Positions 52,773 through 61,094 of a stretch of DNA of 64,000 nt are shown piece by piece. Source of the stretch: Lachnospiraceae bacterium (GTDB taxonomy: Bacteria > Bacillota > Clostridia > Lachnospirales > Anaerotignaceae); assembly GCA_019422065.1 (NCBI GenBank), contig JAHZEA010000009.1, forward strand, positions 1 through 64,000, written 5' to 3'. Made by a program: the position numbers and the translations under genes. Position 1 is the stretch's first letter; every line of letters begins with the position of its first letter. The notes beneath the pieces were generated by a model. The model ran no database searches and was not told where the DNA came from. It was given only the letters and a program-made list of their open reading frames with translations.

Positions 52773-53564
52773 ATGGAAATTTTAGTATGTGTAAAACAGG
52801 TTCCTGACGACTCAGTTAAGATTGGCCTTAACGCATCAGGCGCACCTGCTATAGACGGTGTTACAATGGTAGCAAATGCTTTTGATACTTACGCTCTTGA
52901 AATGGCTACACGCCTTAAAGAGGCTAACGAGGGCACAATAACAGTAGTTGCTATAGGCCCTGAAAAAGCAAAAGACGCTCTTAAGAGCTGTCTTGCTGTA
53001 GGCGCTTCAAAGGCTTATTTTGTAAGCGATGAAGGCCTTGAAAATATGGACAGCCTTGCAACAAGCTATGTCCTTTCAAAAGCTGTAAGCAAAATTGAGG
53101 AGCTTAACGGCGCTAAGTTCGACCTTGTATTCTGCGGTAAAGAAACAACAGACTGCACAACAGGTATGGTAGGTCCTGAGCTTGCTGAAAGACTTGGCGT
53201 AGGCTGTGTAACAGGCATTGTTGATATCAGCCTTAAAGACGGCGGCATTTCTGTTAAACAGGAAACAGAGGAAGGCTACAACACAGTTGAAACAGCTATC
53301 CCTGCCGTTGTAACAGTTAATAAACCAGAGTATGACCCAAGATACCCAACAATGAAGAGCAAAATGGCAGCAAGAAAAATACCTATCGACGTTATAACAG
53401 GCGCTGATTTGGGTCTTGAAGCTGATAAAACAGCTCCTGCCGTTAAAGTAACAGCATTAAGCGAGCCTCCAAAGAAACAGGCCGGTGTTAAGATAAATGA
53501 AAAGACATTTGAAGACACAATGGCTAAGGCTATGGAAGTATTAAAAGAAGCCAAAGTATTCTAA
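52773..53564 (+). CDS. etfB: Electron transfer flavoprotein beta subunit
   Basis: 263 residues. N-terminal EILVCVKQVPDDSVKI, the nucleotide-binding GPEKAKDALKSCLAVGASKAY region, and the family segment CGKETTDCTTGMVGPELAERLG split near 118-140. The C-terminal arm (VKITALSEPPKK-like) wraps EtfA. EtfAB carries electrons between acyl-CoA or lactate dehydrogenases and NAD/ferredoxin. The internal NAD/FAD site could make it bifurcating; sequence alone does not prove this. GGGAGGT site upstream. Confidence 0.94.
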   Translation: MEILVCVKQVPDDSVKIGLNASGAPAIDGVTMVANAFDTYALEMATRLKEANEGTITVVAIGPEKAKDALKSCLAVGASKAYFVSDEGLENMDSLATSYVLSKAVSKIEELNGAKFDLVFCGKETTDCTTGMVGPELAERLGVGCVTGIVDISLKDGGISVKQETEEGYNTVETAIPAVVTVNKPEYDPRYPTMKSKMAARKIPIDVITGADLGLEADKTAPAVKVTALSEPPKKQAGVKINEKTFEDTMAKAMEVLKEAKVF

Positions 53565-53582
53565 GGAGGGAGGATATTTAAA

Positions 53583-54569
53583 ATGGAAAATTGCATTTTT
53601 GTAGTAATGGAAACAGAAAACGGCGCTGTTAAAAATGTAGGTTTTGAAATGATTACACCTGCTAAAGAAATAGCTGCCGCTAAAAATTTAAAAACAGTTG
53701 CCGTTATAATAGGTAACGACATTGACGAGGCTGCAAAACAGGCCGGAAACTATGGCGCAGACGCTGTAATTACAGTTGACGCTCCTGCTTATAAAACATA
53801 CGCAAGCGATGAATACGCTGCTGTATTAACAGCACTTGCTGAAAAATATAAACCAGAGGCTATATTTATAGGTGCTACACCTAACGGCAAAGACCTTGCT
53901 CCAAGAGTAGCAGTTAAGCTCAACACAGGCTGTGCCGCTGATGTAACAGCTATGAAGCTTAATGACGAAGGCAAGATTGCTTTTACATGCCCAGTATACG
54001 GCGGTACAATACTTGCTGAAAACGTAGTTGAAACAGTACCTCAGATGGCTACTGTAAGAGGCGGCGCTTTTAAGAAAGCTGAGCCTGCCGAAACAAGTGT
54101 TGAAATTATCTGTGAAGAAGAAATTGCTGCTAAGGCAGAAGACATTAAAACAAAGATTGTTGATGTTGTAAAAGAAATTTCAGAGGCTGTAAACCTTGAA
54201 GACGCTGACGTAATTGTTGCCGGCGGCCGTGGTATGGGTTCACCAGAGAACTTTGCACTTGTTAAAGAGCTTGCAGACCTTCTTGGCGGTGTAGTAGGCG
54301 CTACAAGAGCACCTATCGAGTCAGGCTGGATTTCAAGAGCACATCAGATTGGCCAGTCAGGCAAGATTGTAGCTCCTAAGCTTTACATTGCATGCGGTAT
54401 TTCAGGCGCTACACAGCACGTAACAGGTATGGTAGGTTCTGATTACATTATAGCTATTAATAAAGACGAGGATGCTCCTATATTTGACATAGCAAACGTA
54501 GGTATTGTAGGCAACGTAATGCAGGTAATACCGGCTATGATTGAAGAAATCAAAAAAATGAGAGCATAA
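53583..54569 (+). CDS. etfA: Electron transfer flavoprotein alpha subunit
   Basis: 328 residues. The C-terminal FAD-binding domain is clear: AGGRGMGSPENFALVKELA, the GATRAPIESGWI loop, GQSGKIVAPKLYIACGISG and INKDEDAPIFDIANVGIVG. The N-terminal domain I is shorter and lacks the extra ferredoxin-like domain seen in some clostridial EtfA proteins. It follows etfB by 19 bases and ends the operon with a strong terminator. Confidence 0.95.
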   Translation: MENCIFVVMETENGAVKNVGFEMITPAKEIAAAKNLKTVAVIIGNDIDEAAKQAGNYGADAVITVDAPAYKTYASDEYAAVLTALAEKYKPEAIFIGATPNGKDLAPRVAVKLNTGCAADVTAMKLNDEGKIAFTCPVYGGTILAENVVETVPQMATVRGGAFKKAEPAETSVEIICEEEIAAKAEDIKTKIVDVVKEISEAVNLEDADVIVAGGRGMGSPENFALVKELADLLGGVVGATRAPIESGWISRAHQIGQSGKIVAPKLYIACGISGATQHVTGMVGSDYIIAINKDEDAPIFDIANVGIVGNVMQVIPAMIEEIKKMRA

Positions 54570-54579
54570 AAATAACTAA

Positions 54580-54605
54580 AGCCGCCCAGAAAGGGCGGCT
54601 TTTTT
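54580..54605 (+). terminator. Terminator of acd-etf operon
   Basis: AGCCGCCC pairs with GGGCGGCT across AGAAA, followed by six Ts. Confidence 0.93.
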
Positions 54606-54628
54606 ACGTTTTAACTTTTTTACTTATT

Positions 54629-54853
54629 TTACTTATTTAATTCTTTTTTATCTGTTCTTCCCACAAGATAATCAAGAGATACATCGAAAATATCGGCTAT
54701 TTTTATCAATATTTCAATTTTAGGCTCACGAGTCATTAACTCATAATTTTGATATGCCTTTTCGGTAATATTGCAGTAAATAGCAACCTCATATTGAGTA
54801 TATCCTTTTTCTTTTCTGCACTGTTTTAGTCTTTTTGCCAAAATATCCCTCAT
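54629..54853 (-). CDS. XRE-family helix-turn-helix regulator
   Basis: 74 residues that are almost entirely a Cro/CI-type HTH: RLKQCRKEKGYTQYEVAIYC, with the recognition helix near NITEKAYQNYE, and the ending IFDVSLDYLVGRT typical of SinR/immunity-repressor-like proteins. The ribosome binding site is weak. First gene of a short accessory island after etfA. Confidence 0.85.
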   Translation of the reverse strand: MRDILAKRLKQCRKEKGYTQYEVAIYCNITEKAYQNYELMTREPKIEILIKIADIFDVSLDYLVGRTDKKELNK

Positions 54854-54893
54854 ATTTTAACACCTACAATCGTTCTTGAATATGGCAAAACAA

Positions 54894-54913
54894 AAGCCGG
54901 TTTTTACCGGCTT
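54894..54913. terminator. Terminator between the two XRE genes
   Basis: AAGCCGG pairs with CCGGCTT across a 6-nt loop. Plus-strand A-runs upstream give a minus-strand T-run, ending the 54921 gene. Confidence 0.75.
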
Positions 54914-54920
54914 AAAATTT

Positions 54921-55280
54921 TTATTTATTGTTTTTCAATAGTTCTTCGCCTTTATCTAAACTTTCTTTTAAAGCTTTTATTGTTTTTTCTATAACTCTAA
55001 GCTGATAACTATCACATTCAGATAATAATTCCTGAATTTCGTTTAAATGCGGTTCTTTGCACTCAACTAAATTATCACAAAGTAACTGGTCAGCCGTTAC
55101 CGAAAGGGCATTTGCAATACTTAAAAGTGCAGGCAAGCTAAGCTTTGCATTACCGGTTTCGATATTGTGTATATGAGTTAAAGAAAAGTTAGCTAAATCA
55201 GCTAATTTCTGTTGTGAGAGTTTAGCTTTAATTCTGGCATTTCTTATTCTTTTACCTATTTCTACGTAATCCGGAACCAT
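54921..55280 (-). CDS. XRE-family regulator with C-terminal extension
   Basis: 119 residues. The N-terminal HTH is RIRNARIKAKLSQQKLADLA with NFSLTHIHNIETGNAKLS as recognition region. The C-terminal 45 residues form a Glu/Lys-rich helix (KTIKALKESLDKGEEL). GGGAGGT precedes the ATG. It is divergent from the small 55406 ORF. It resembles clostridial immunity-type repressors. Not obviously paired with any phage gene here. Confidence 0.82.
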   Translation of the reverse strand: MVPDYVEIGKRIRNARIKAKLSQQKLADLANFSLTHIHNIETGNAKLSLPALLSIANALSVTADQLLCDNLVECKEPHLNEIQELLSECDSYQLRVIEKTIKALKESLDKGEELLKNNK

Positions 55281-55405
55281 AATCTACCTCCCACAATTGA
55301 AATTAATATTAGTATTGTATCTTTTTTAAAAAAACAATATAATTAAACTATATAAATTTTTAACTCATATAGTTTAAATATTGCCAATTGGAAAAGAGGA
55401 AAATA

Positions 55406-55609
55406 ATGAAAAACCAGTTTTCAGTAAAGAATAACAAATTAAAAATGTACCGCTGTAAAAACAAGTTAAATGATAAGTTTATTTTATGTGATGATTTGTA
55501 CGAGTTAAGGGAGTTACTTAAAATAACTATTAAACAAATTGATATTGTTTTGGGAATTAATGAGTTTGAAAACAAGGAAATATATAAAAGTAATTTTGAT
55601 TTAAAATAA
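55406..55609 (+). CDS. Small hypothetical protein
   Basis: 67 residues from the ATG at 55406, with AGAGGA upstream; a TTG at 55388 is less likely. Basic N-terminus (KNQFSVKNNKLKMYRCKNK) and a helical, acidic second half (ELRELLKITIKQIDIVLGI). No family recognised. It is transcribed divergently from the XRE gene at 55280, a common repressor-target layout in mobile elements. Confidence 0.45.
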   Translation: MKNQFSVKNNKLKMYRCKNKLNDKFILCDDLYELRELLKITIKQIDIVLGINEFENKEIYKSNFDLK

Positions 55610-55615
55610 TTTTAT

Positions 55616-55845
55616 GTACTTTTCTGGAAAAGTACCAAAAGCAGCGCCGATTTCGACGCGGCGCCCGCACGAGCAAGGGCCTAAAACCGACCCCTGCACC
55701 CCCGAAAGCTAAAGTTTATTGGTAAAAAAATAAAAATTCAAATTTAGTACAGCCGTATTTTTATCGTTGGTTTTAAAGCGTGGCCAAAAGGGGGAGCACG
55801 AGGGGGCATGCGGCCTTCGCAACTGTGAGCTTTGCCCCCTCGGAA
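55616..55845. repeat. GC-rich repeat-like segment with inverted repeats
   Basis: It opens with GTACTTTTC-TG-GAAAAGTAC (55616-55635), a 9-bp inverted repeat. A GC-rich stretch with GCGCCG/CGGCGC follows, then AT-rich DNA. A second GC-rich block has a 9-bp GAGGGGGCA/TGCCCCCTC hairpin (55800-55841). Base composition contrasts sharply with the neighbourhood and no gene is convincing; a 60-codon minus-strand frame is probably spurious. Likely an interspersed intergenic repeat or mobile-element relic. Confidence 0.45.
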
Positions 55846-55953
55846 ATAATATTAAATTAAAAATTTTGAATACATTTTGTATCCATTTCAAACATTTTTA
55901 TAATCTTTTATATTAAAATACTATCAAAATATTTATTCTTTGAGGTGTTTGTT

Positions 55954-56130
55954 TTGACTATTAAAAGATTAACCATAAGAATTGATGAAAACCTTCTTCA
56001 TAAACTTCATGTTGTTTCTGCTTATGAAGCTCGTTCCGCCAACAGCCAAATTAATATAATAATAAGGAAATGTATCGATAATTTTGAAAAAGAATATGGA
56101 AAAATCAAAATTAATAAAGAAAAAGACTAA
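55954..56130 (+). CDS. Ribbon-helix-helix (Arc-like) DNA-binding protein
   Basis: 58 residues from a TTG start at 55954, with GAGGTG six bases upstream. The beta strand RLTIRIDENLLHKLHVVSAY and the helix SANSQINIIIRKCIDNFEKE match the Arc/MetJ-type RHH fold, including the family's N-S-x-I turn. Basic tail. Such proteins are often plasmid, phage or toxin-antitoxin regulators; no toxin gene is adjacent. Confidence 0.72.
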   Translation: MTIKRLTIRIDENLLHKLHVVSAYEARSANSQINIIIRKCIDNFEKEYGKIKINKEKD

Positions 56131-56146
56131 TAAATCCCCTCTCTCC

Positions 56147-56175
56147 TTGACTGCCAGTGTATTTTATGGTATTAT
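56147..56175 (+). promoter_or_regulatory. Sigma-A promoter of the amino-acid ABC operon
   Basis: TTGACT, 17 bp, TATTAT, 67 bases before the binding-protein start. The 17-bp spacer separates it from the MerR-type promoters, which also use TTGACT. Confidence 0.7.
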
Positions 56176-56241
56176 CCATTTGTACTTTAGCTTGGCACAG
56201 TGATAGAATTAGAAAGTGCCACAAAAAGAGGGGGATATTTT

Positions 56242-57135
56242 ATGAAAAAATACGTTGCAATATTAGCCGCTGTATGCCTTGCATTTGGCGTAAGTGCTTG
56301 CGGCAGCTCATCATCATCTTCAGCTTCCGGCTCTGAGGCAGCTTCAGCTTCTGCGTCAGCTTCTGGCTCAGCTTCAGCTTCAGCTTCTGCATCAGGCGAA
56401 GCAACAACAGACGAAAGCGAAAGAACAACTTTTACTGTAGGCTTTGATGCTGAATATCCACCATATGGATATATGGACGATAACGGCGATTACACAGGCT
56501 TCGACCTTGAGCTTGCTCAGGCTGTATGCGATATGGAAGGCTGGGAGCTTGTAAAAACACCTATTAACTGGGATTCAAAAGATATGGAGCTTAACTCAGG
56601 TTCTATTGATTGTATTTGGAGCGGTTTTACAATGAATGGCCGTGAGGATGATTATACATTCTCAATTCCTTATGTAGACAACAGCCAAGTTATGGTTGTA
56701 GCTGAGGACTCAGGCATTAACTCACTTGAGGACTTATCAGGTAAAATTGTAGGCGTTCAGGCTGCTTCAGCTGCCCTTACACTTCTTCAGAGTGAGGAAG
56801 AAGGCGGACAGAAAGCTTTAGCAGATACATTCGCTAATCTTCAGGAATTCCCAGACTACAACAGCGCTTTTGTAGAGCTTCAGGCTGGTTCAATAGATGC
56901 TGTAGCTATGGACATCGGCGTTGCTAACTATCAGCTTAAAACAAGAGGCGAAGGCTTTAAAATTATTGAAGAGCCTCTTAACACAGAGCAGTACGCTATA
57001 GGCTTTAAGAAAGGCAATACAGAGCTTTGCGATATAGTAAACAAAGACCTTGAGGAACTTACAAATAACGGTACGGTTGCTGAGCTTGCTGAAAAATACG
57101 ACCTTTCAGACCTTATATGCCTTGAGGCTGAATAA
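56242..57135 (+). CDS. Polar amino-acid ABC transporter binding lipoprotein
   Basis: 298 residues from the ATG at 56242 (AGAGGGGGA upstream). Lipobox FGVSACG, then a Ser/Ala/Gly low-complexity linker of about 45 residues. The SBP_bac_3 body shows FTVGFDAEYPPYGYMDDNG, with YTGFDLELAQAV and IWSGFTMNGRE. It captures a polar amino acid for the permease and ATPase downstream. A terminator-like hairpin separates it from them, which would give an excess of binding protein. Confidence 0.9.
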   Translation: MKKYVAILAAVCLAFGVSACGSSSSSSASGSEAASASASASGSASASASASGEATTDESERTTFTVGFDAEYPPYGYMDDNGDYTGFDLELAQAVCDMEGWELVKTPINWDSKDMELNSGSIDCIWSGFTMNGREDDYTFSIPYVDNSQVMVVAEDSGINSLEDLSGKIVGVQAASAALTLLQSEEEGGQKALADTFANLQEFPDYNSAFVELQAGSIDAVAMDIGVANYQLKTRGEGFKIIEEPLNTEQYAIGFKKGNTELCDIVNKDLEELTNNGTVAELAEKYDLSDLICLEAE

Positions 57136-57172
57136 TACGGTTTTAACCGCATAAATAGTTTGTGTTTGTGTC

Positions 57173-57204
57173 CCGCCGTGCTGTTATTTGTACGGCGGTT
57201 TTTT
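57173..57204 (+). terminator. Intra-operon terminator/attenuator
   Basis: CCGCCGT pairs with ACGGCGG across a 12-nt loop, followed by six Ts. It lies between the binding-protein and permease genes, so it probably sets their ratio by partial termination. Confidence 0.75.
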
Positions 57205-57223
57205 ATTTAAAGGAGCGAAACAG

Positions 57224-57871
57224 ATGAGTTTTTCTACAATGCTTATGCAGCTTAGTTCAGGTATGGTTAAATCCATGGGTATTTTCTTCTGGACTATTAT
57301 TTTATCCCTTCCTCTTGGACTTTTTGTATCTTTTGGCAGAATGTCCAAAAATCCTGCTTTAAAAAATATAGTTAAAGTTTATATCTCTGTAATGAGGGGT
57401 ACTCCCCTTATGTTACAGCTTATGATTGTTTATTACTGTCCTTTTCTGCTTTTTGGTATGAATATAAGGACTTTTCGTTTTCCGGCTATTATAATAGGCT
57501 TTACAATTAACTATGCCGCATATTTTGCCGAGATTTTCCGCTCAGGCATAGAGTCAATGCCTGTTGGCCAGTACGAGGCCGCTAAGCTTTTAGGCTACAG
57601 CAAAAGCCAGACATTTGTTAAAATTATACTTCCTCAGGTTATAAAACGTATATTGCCGTCTATTACAAACGAGGTTATAACACTGGTTAAAGATACATCT
57701 TTGGCCTTCTCACTTGCGTATATGGAAATGTTCACAGTGGCAAAACAGATAGTAGCCAAGGAATCAACATTTACTCCGTTTATAGTTGCCGCAATATTCT
57801 ATTATGTATTTAACTTTGTTGTGGCTGCCGTTATGGAGCACTTTGAAAAGAAATTAAGCTATTACAGATAA
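57224..57871 (+). CDS. Amino-acid ABC transporter permease (HisM type)
   Basis: 215 residues from the ATG at 57224 with AAAGGAG upstream; a longer frame from 57188 runs through the terminator. Five membrane helices. The HisMQ pattern RGTPLMLQLMIVYY lies near 58-70 and the EAA loop GQYEAAKLLGYSKSQTFVKI later. It forms a homodimeric channel with the adjacent ATPase. Confidence 0.88.
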   Translation: MSFSTMLMQLSSGMVKSMGIFFWTIILSLPLGLFVSFGRMSKNPALKNIVKVYISVMRGTPLMLQLMIVYYCPFLLFGMNIRTFRFPAIIIGFTINYAAYFAEIFRSGIESMPVGQYEAAKLLGYSKSQTFVKIILPQVIKRILPSITNEVITLVKDTSLAFSLAYMEMFTVAKQIVAKESTFTPFIVAAIFYYVFNFVVAAVMEHFEKKLSYYR

Positions 57872-57883
57872 GGAGGGGTACAA

Positions 57884-58648
57884 ATGAAAATACTTGAAAT
57901 GAACCATATACATAAAAGTTTTGGTGAGCTGGAAGTAATTAAAGACATATCCCTCAGTGTTGCCGAAGGCGAGATACTTTCTATTATAGGCCCTTCCGGT
58001 TCCGGTAAGTCAACTATTTTAAGATGCGCCACTATGCTTGAAACAATAAACGGCGGCGAAATTATATACATGGGCGAAAAAGCCGCATATACCGATGAAA
58101 ACGGCAATGTAATTTATGCCAAAGGCGATAAGGCTAAAAAAATAAACTCCAATTTTGGTCTTGTTTTTCAGAACTTTAATCTTTTTCCGCATTACTCCGT
58201 AATTAAAAATATAACCGATGCGCCTATACATGTTCAAAAGCGTGATAAAACAGAGGTTTTTAATCAGGCAAGAGAGCTTTTGGAAAAAATGGGTCTTTTG
58301 GATAAGGCGGATTATTACCCTTGCCAGCTTTCAGGCGGACAGCAGCAAAGGGTCTCTATTGCAAGAGCGCTGTGCATGAACCCTAAAATACTGTTTTTTG
58401 ACGAGCCAACCAGTGCCCTTGACCCGGAGCTTACATTGGAGATACTTAAGGTTATAAGGGATTTGGCAAAAGAACACATGACAATGGTTATTGTAACCCA
58501 CGAAATGAACTTTGCAAGAGAGGTTTCAAACCGCATTATATTTATGGAAAAAGGCGTTATTGTGGAAGAAACAACACCGGATAAAATGTTTAATTCCGAT
58601 AACGAAAGAACAAAGGCATTTTTGGGCAAGTACCACAATATGGGCTGA
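57884..58648 (+). CDS. Amino-acid ABC transporter ATPase (GlnQ type)
   Basis: 254 residues. Walker A GPSGSGKST near 35-43, a Q-loop in VFQNFNLFPHYSV, signature LSGGQQQR, Walker B ILFFDEPTSALD and the His switch in VTHEMNFA. A short insertion after Walker A (AYTDENGNVIYAKGDKAKKI) is somewhat longer than usual for GlnQ. AGGAGGGG site. Completes the importer. Confidence 0.93.
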   Translation: MKILEMNHIHKSFGELEVIKDISLSVAEGEILSIIGPSGSGKSTILRCATMLETINGGEIIYMGEKAAYTDENGNVIYAKGDKAKKINSNFGLVFQNFNLFPHYSVIKNITDAPIHVQKRDKTEVFNQARELLEKMGLLDKADYYPCQLSGGQQQRVSIARALCMNPKILFFDEPTSALDPELTLEILKVIRDLAKEHMTMVIVTHEMNFAREVSNRIIFMEKGVIVEETTPDKMFNSDNERTKAFLGKYHNMG

Positions 58649-58707
58649 TGTTAATTTTTGTAATAAAAAGCAGCTTTTTTTCAGCCGTAAAATTTTGAAA
58701 ATTGTTA

Positions 58708-58736
58708 TTGACTTTTCAATAATGCGATGATACAAT
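58708..58736 (+). promoter_or_regulatory. Promoter of T-box operon
   Basis: TTGACT, 17 bp, TACAAT. Start near 58743, exactly upstream of the T-box leader. Confidence 0.8.
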
Positions 58737-58742
58737 GTAAAA

Positions 58743-59032
58743 AATCGTTAAAACCTATGACGAAGAAGAGTAGGCTTAGCAGGGATTTCAAAGAGAGCCG
58801 CCGGCGGTGGAATGGCGGTACTTTCCGTAAGTACGAATGGACTTTAGAGGGCAGGACGAAAGGAAGTATTAAAAAGTATTTCTCAGTAGTGCCTGACGGG
58901 TGTTTCCGAACCCGTTACCAAAGGGGAATGTATGAAAGTACATTAAAGCGGCCGTTGTGCAATTTGAGTGGTACCGCGATTATAATTTTTGAATTATAAC
59001 CGTCTCAAACAATTAGTTTGAGGCGGTTTTTT
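58743..59032 (+). promoter_or_regulatory. T-box leader, tryptophan specifier
   Basis: The T-box core AGTGGTACCGCG lies at 58967-58978. Stem I features are GACGAAGAAGAGTAGG at its base, and the specifier region GAATGGACTTTAGAG, whose TGG at 58838-58840 reads tryptophan. The terminator is CCGTCTCAAAC/GTTTGAGGCGG with six Ts at 59027-59032. Uncharged tRNA-Trp should stabilise the antiterminator and switch on the downstream importer. Presence of a T-box is nearly certain; the Trp specifier is read by alignment to known stem I layouts. Confidence 0.9.
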
Positions 59033-59090
59033 GTATTTTAAAAACACAAAACAAGAAGGTATTTTATATTTCACAAGGAGAGTGGATATT

Positions 59091-60179
59091 ATGAGAAAAA
59101 GAATTTTATCAGCAGTATTTGCATCAGTTTTAGCTTTATCAATGGTTGGATGTTCTTCATCAGGCTCATCATCAGCGTCAGCGTCTGCATCAGCCTCAGC
59201 TTCTGGCTCGGCTTCAGCTTCAGCCTCAGGAGAAACAGCTTCTACAGGCATTGAAGAAGGAAAAACTTATAAAATTGGTATTTCACAGTTTGCTGAGCAT
59301 GGCTCCCTTGATAACTGCCGTGAAGGCTTTTTAAAGGGTCTTGCAGAAGAAGGCTTTGTTGAAGGCGAGAACCTTGAAATTTTATACGAGAACGCACAGG
59401 CAGACACAGGCACAGCAGGACAGATAGCCACAAACTTTGTATCAAAAGATGTTGATATGATTTGTGCCATTGCTACTGTTTCAGCCACAAGCGCATATAA
59501 CGCAGCTATGAAAACAGATATTCCTGTAATTTACACAGCTATTACAGACCCTGTAGCAGCAGGCCTTGCAAGTGAAGACGGTACACCAGTTGGCAATGTA
59601 ACAGGTACAAGCGATAAGCTCCCTGTTGAAGCGCAGCTTCAGATGATAAGAGAAATTCTTCCAGAGGCTAAAACAATAGGTATTCTTTACACAACAAGCG
59701 AGGTAAACTCAGAATCAGCTATTGCAGAATATGAGTCACTTGTTGATAAATACGGTTTTACACTTGAAACAGTAGGCATTAACACAACAGCTGATATCCC
59801 TCTTGCTATGGATAACCTTTTAACTAAAGTTGACTGCATTACAAACCTTACAGACAACACAGTTGTTCAGGGCCTTGCAACAGAAATTTCAAAAGCTACA
59901 GAGGCCGGAATACCGGTATTTGGTTCAGAAATAGAGCAGGTTAAAAAAGGCTGTCTTGCAGCAGAAGGTCTTGAGTTTGTAAGCCTTGGCGAGCAGACAG
60001 GCAGAATGGCAGCTAAAGTTTTAAAAGGTGAGGCACAGGCTTCTGATATGAAATTTGAAACAATTTCTGAATGTGGTTTATACTTAAATACAGCAGTTGC
60101 TGACAAACTTGGAATAACAATAGACGAAGAATATGCTTCAACAGCCGTTGAAACATTTGATACAATAGCAGAAGAATAA
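59091..60179 (+). CDS. trpX: Tryptophan ABC transporter binding lipoprotein
   Basis: 362 residues from the ATG at 59091 (AAGGAGAG upstream). Lipobox SMVGCSS, a Ser/Ala linker very like that of the 56242 protein, then an ABC_sub_bind (TrpX-like) domain: KIGISQFAEHGSLDNCREGF, FVSKDVDMICAIATVSATSA, and VIYTAITDPVAAGL. The Trp T-box upstream and the TrpY/TrpZ-like genes downstream support tryptophan as substrate. Confidence 0.9.
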   Translation: MRKRILSAVFASVLALSMVGCSSSGSSSASASASASASGSASASASGETASTGIEEGKTYKIGISQFAEHGSLDNCREGFLKGLAEEGFVEGENLEILYENAQADTGTAGQIATNFVSKDVDMICAIATVSATSAYNAAMKTDIPVIYTAITDPVAAGLASEDGTPVGNVTGTSDKLPVEAQLQMIREILPEAKTIGILYTTSEVNSESAIAEYESLVDKYGFTLETVGINTTADIPLAMDNLLTKVDCITNLTDNTVVQGLATEISKATEAGIPVFGSEIEQVKKGCLAAEGLEFVSLGEQTGRMAAKVLKGEAQASDMKFETISECGLYLNTAVADKLGITIDEEYASTAVETFDTIAEE

Positions 60180-60209
60180 TACGGTTTTAATTGAAAGGGG
60201 CAGTACAAA

Positions 60210-61094
60210 ATGGGTATACTCATAGGAGTGCTTGAGCAGGGCTTTATATACAGCATTATGGCTCTGGGAGTTTATATAACATATAAAATATTGGATTTTC
60301 CGGACCTTACAACCGACGGAAGCTTTCCTTCCGGTGCGGCTGTTACGGCGGTGCTTCTTACAAACGGAGTAAACCCACTTATTACACTTGTTGTTTCATT
60401 TGCAGTAGGAATGATTATAGGCGCTTTAACAGGCATTATACATGTTAAGTTCAAAGTAAGGGACTTGTTAAGCGGTATTATAATGATGACTGCCCTTTAC
60501 AGTATTAACCTTAGAATAGCCGGCAAAGCCAATGTCCCGCTTTTCAGCCAGCAGACAGTATTTGACAATAGCTTTTTAAGCGCTGTGTTCCCTCAGGGTT
60601 TGGCAACTTACCAAACGGCTATAGTTGCTTTTATACTTGCTGTAATAGCTAAGCTTCTTTTAGACGCTTATCTTAAAACAAAAAGCGGTTTTCTTTTAAG
60701 AGCTGTAGGCAACAACGAAACACTTGTTACAAGCCTTGCCAAAGATGTAGGACTTGTTAAAATAGTAGGTCTTGCCATAGCCAACGGCCTTATATCATTA
60801 AGCGGCTCTATAATGTGCCAGCAGCAAAGGTTTTTTGATATTTCAATGGGTACAGGTACAGTTGTTATAGGTCTTGCCAGTGTTATAATAGGTACTAATG
60901 TGTTTAAGAATATGTCTTTTATAAAAGCTACAACAGCCGTAATAGTAGGCTCTGTTGTATATAAAGGCTGTGTAGCCCTTGCAATAGCAGCAGGCTTAAG
61001 CGCTACAGATATGAAGCTTATAACTGCGGCGCTGTTCCTTATAATACTTATTGCTACAATGGACAGAAAAAAGAAGGTGAAGAAGAATGCTTGA
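60210..61094 (+). CDS. trpY: Tryptophan ABC transporter permease
   Basis: 294 residues, BPD_transp_2 (branched-chain-type) permease with about eight helices. Motifs: ILDFPDLTTDGSFPSGAAV near 29-47 and RAVGNNETLVTSLAKDVG, the coupling region. AAGGGGC site. Its end overlaps the ATPase gene by eight bases. Confidence 0.88.
   Translation: MGILIGVLEQGFIYSIMALGVYITYKILDFPDLTTDGSFPSGAAVTAVLLTNGVNPLITLVVSFAVGMIIGALTGIIHVKFKVRDLLSGIIMMTALYSINLRIAGKANVPLFSQQTVFDNSFLSAVFPQGLATYQTAIVAFILAVIAKLLLDAYLKTKSGFLLRAVGNNETLVTSLAKDVGLVKIVGLAIANGLISLSGSIMCQQQRFFDISMGTGTVVIGLASVIIGTNVFKNMSFIKATTAVIVGSVVYKGCVALAIAAGLSATDMKLITAALFLIILIATMDRKKKVKKNA

Noticed and set aside
55709..55891. 60-codon minus-strand ORF in the GC-rich block
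   Set aside because: Composition-driven, no family resemblance, crosses the GAGGGGGCA hairpin, and has no ribosome binding site.
58727..58999. 90-codon ORF within the T-box leader
   Set aside because: Lies entirely in the structured RNA; the T-box explains the sequence.
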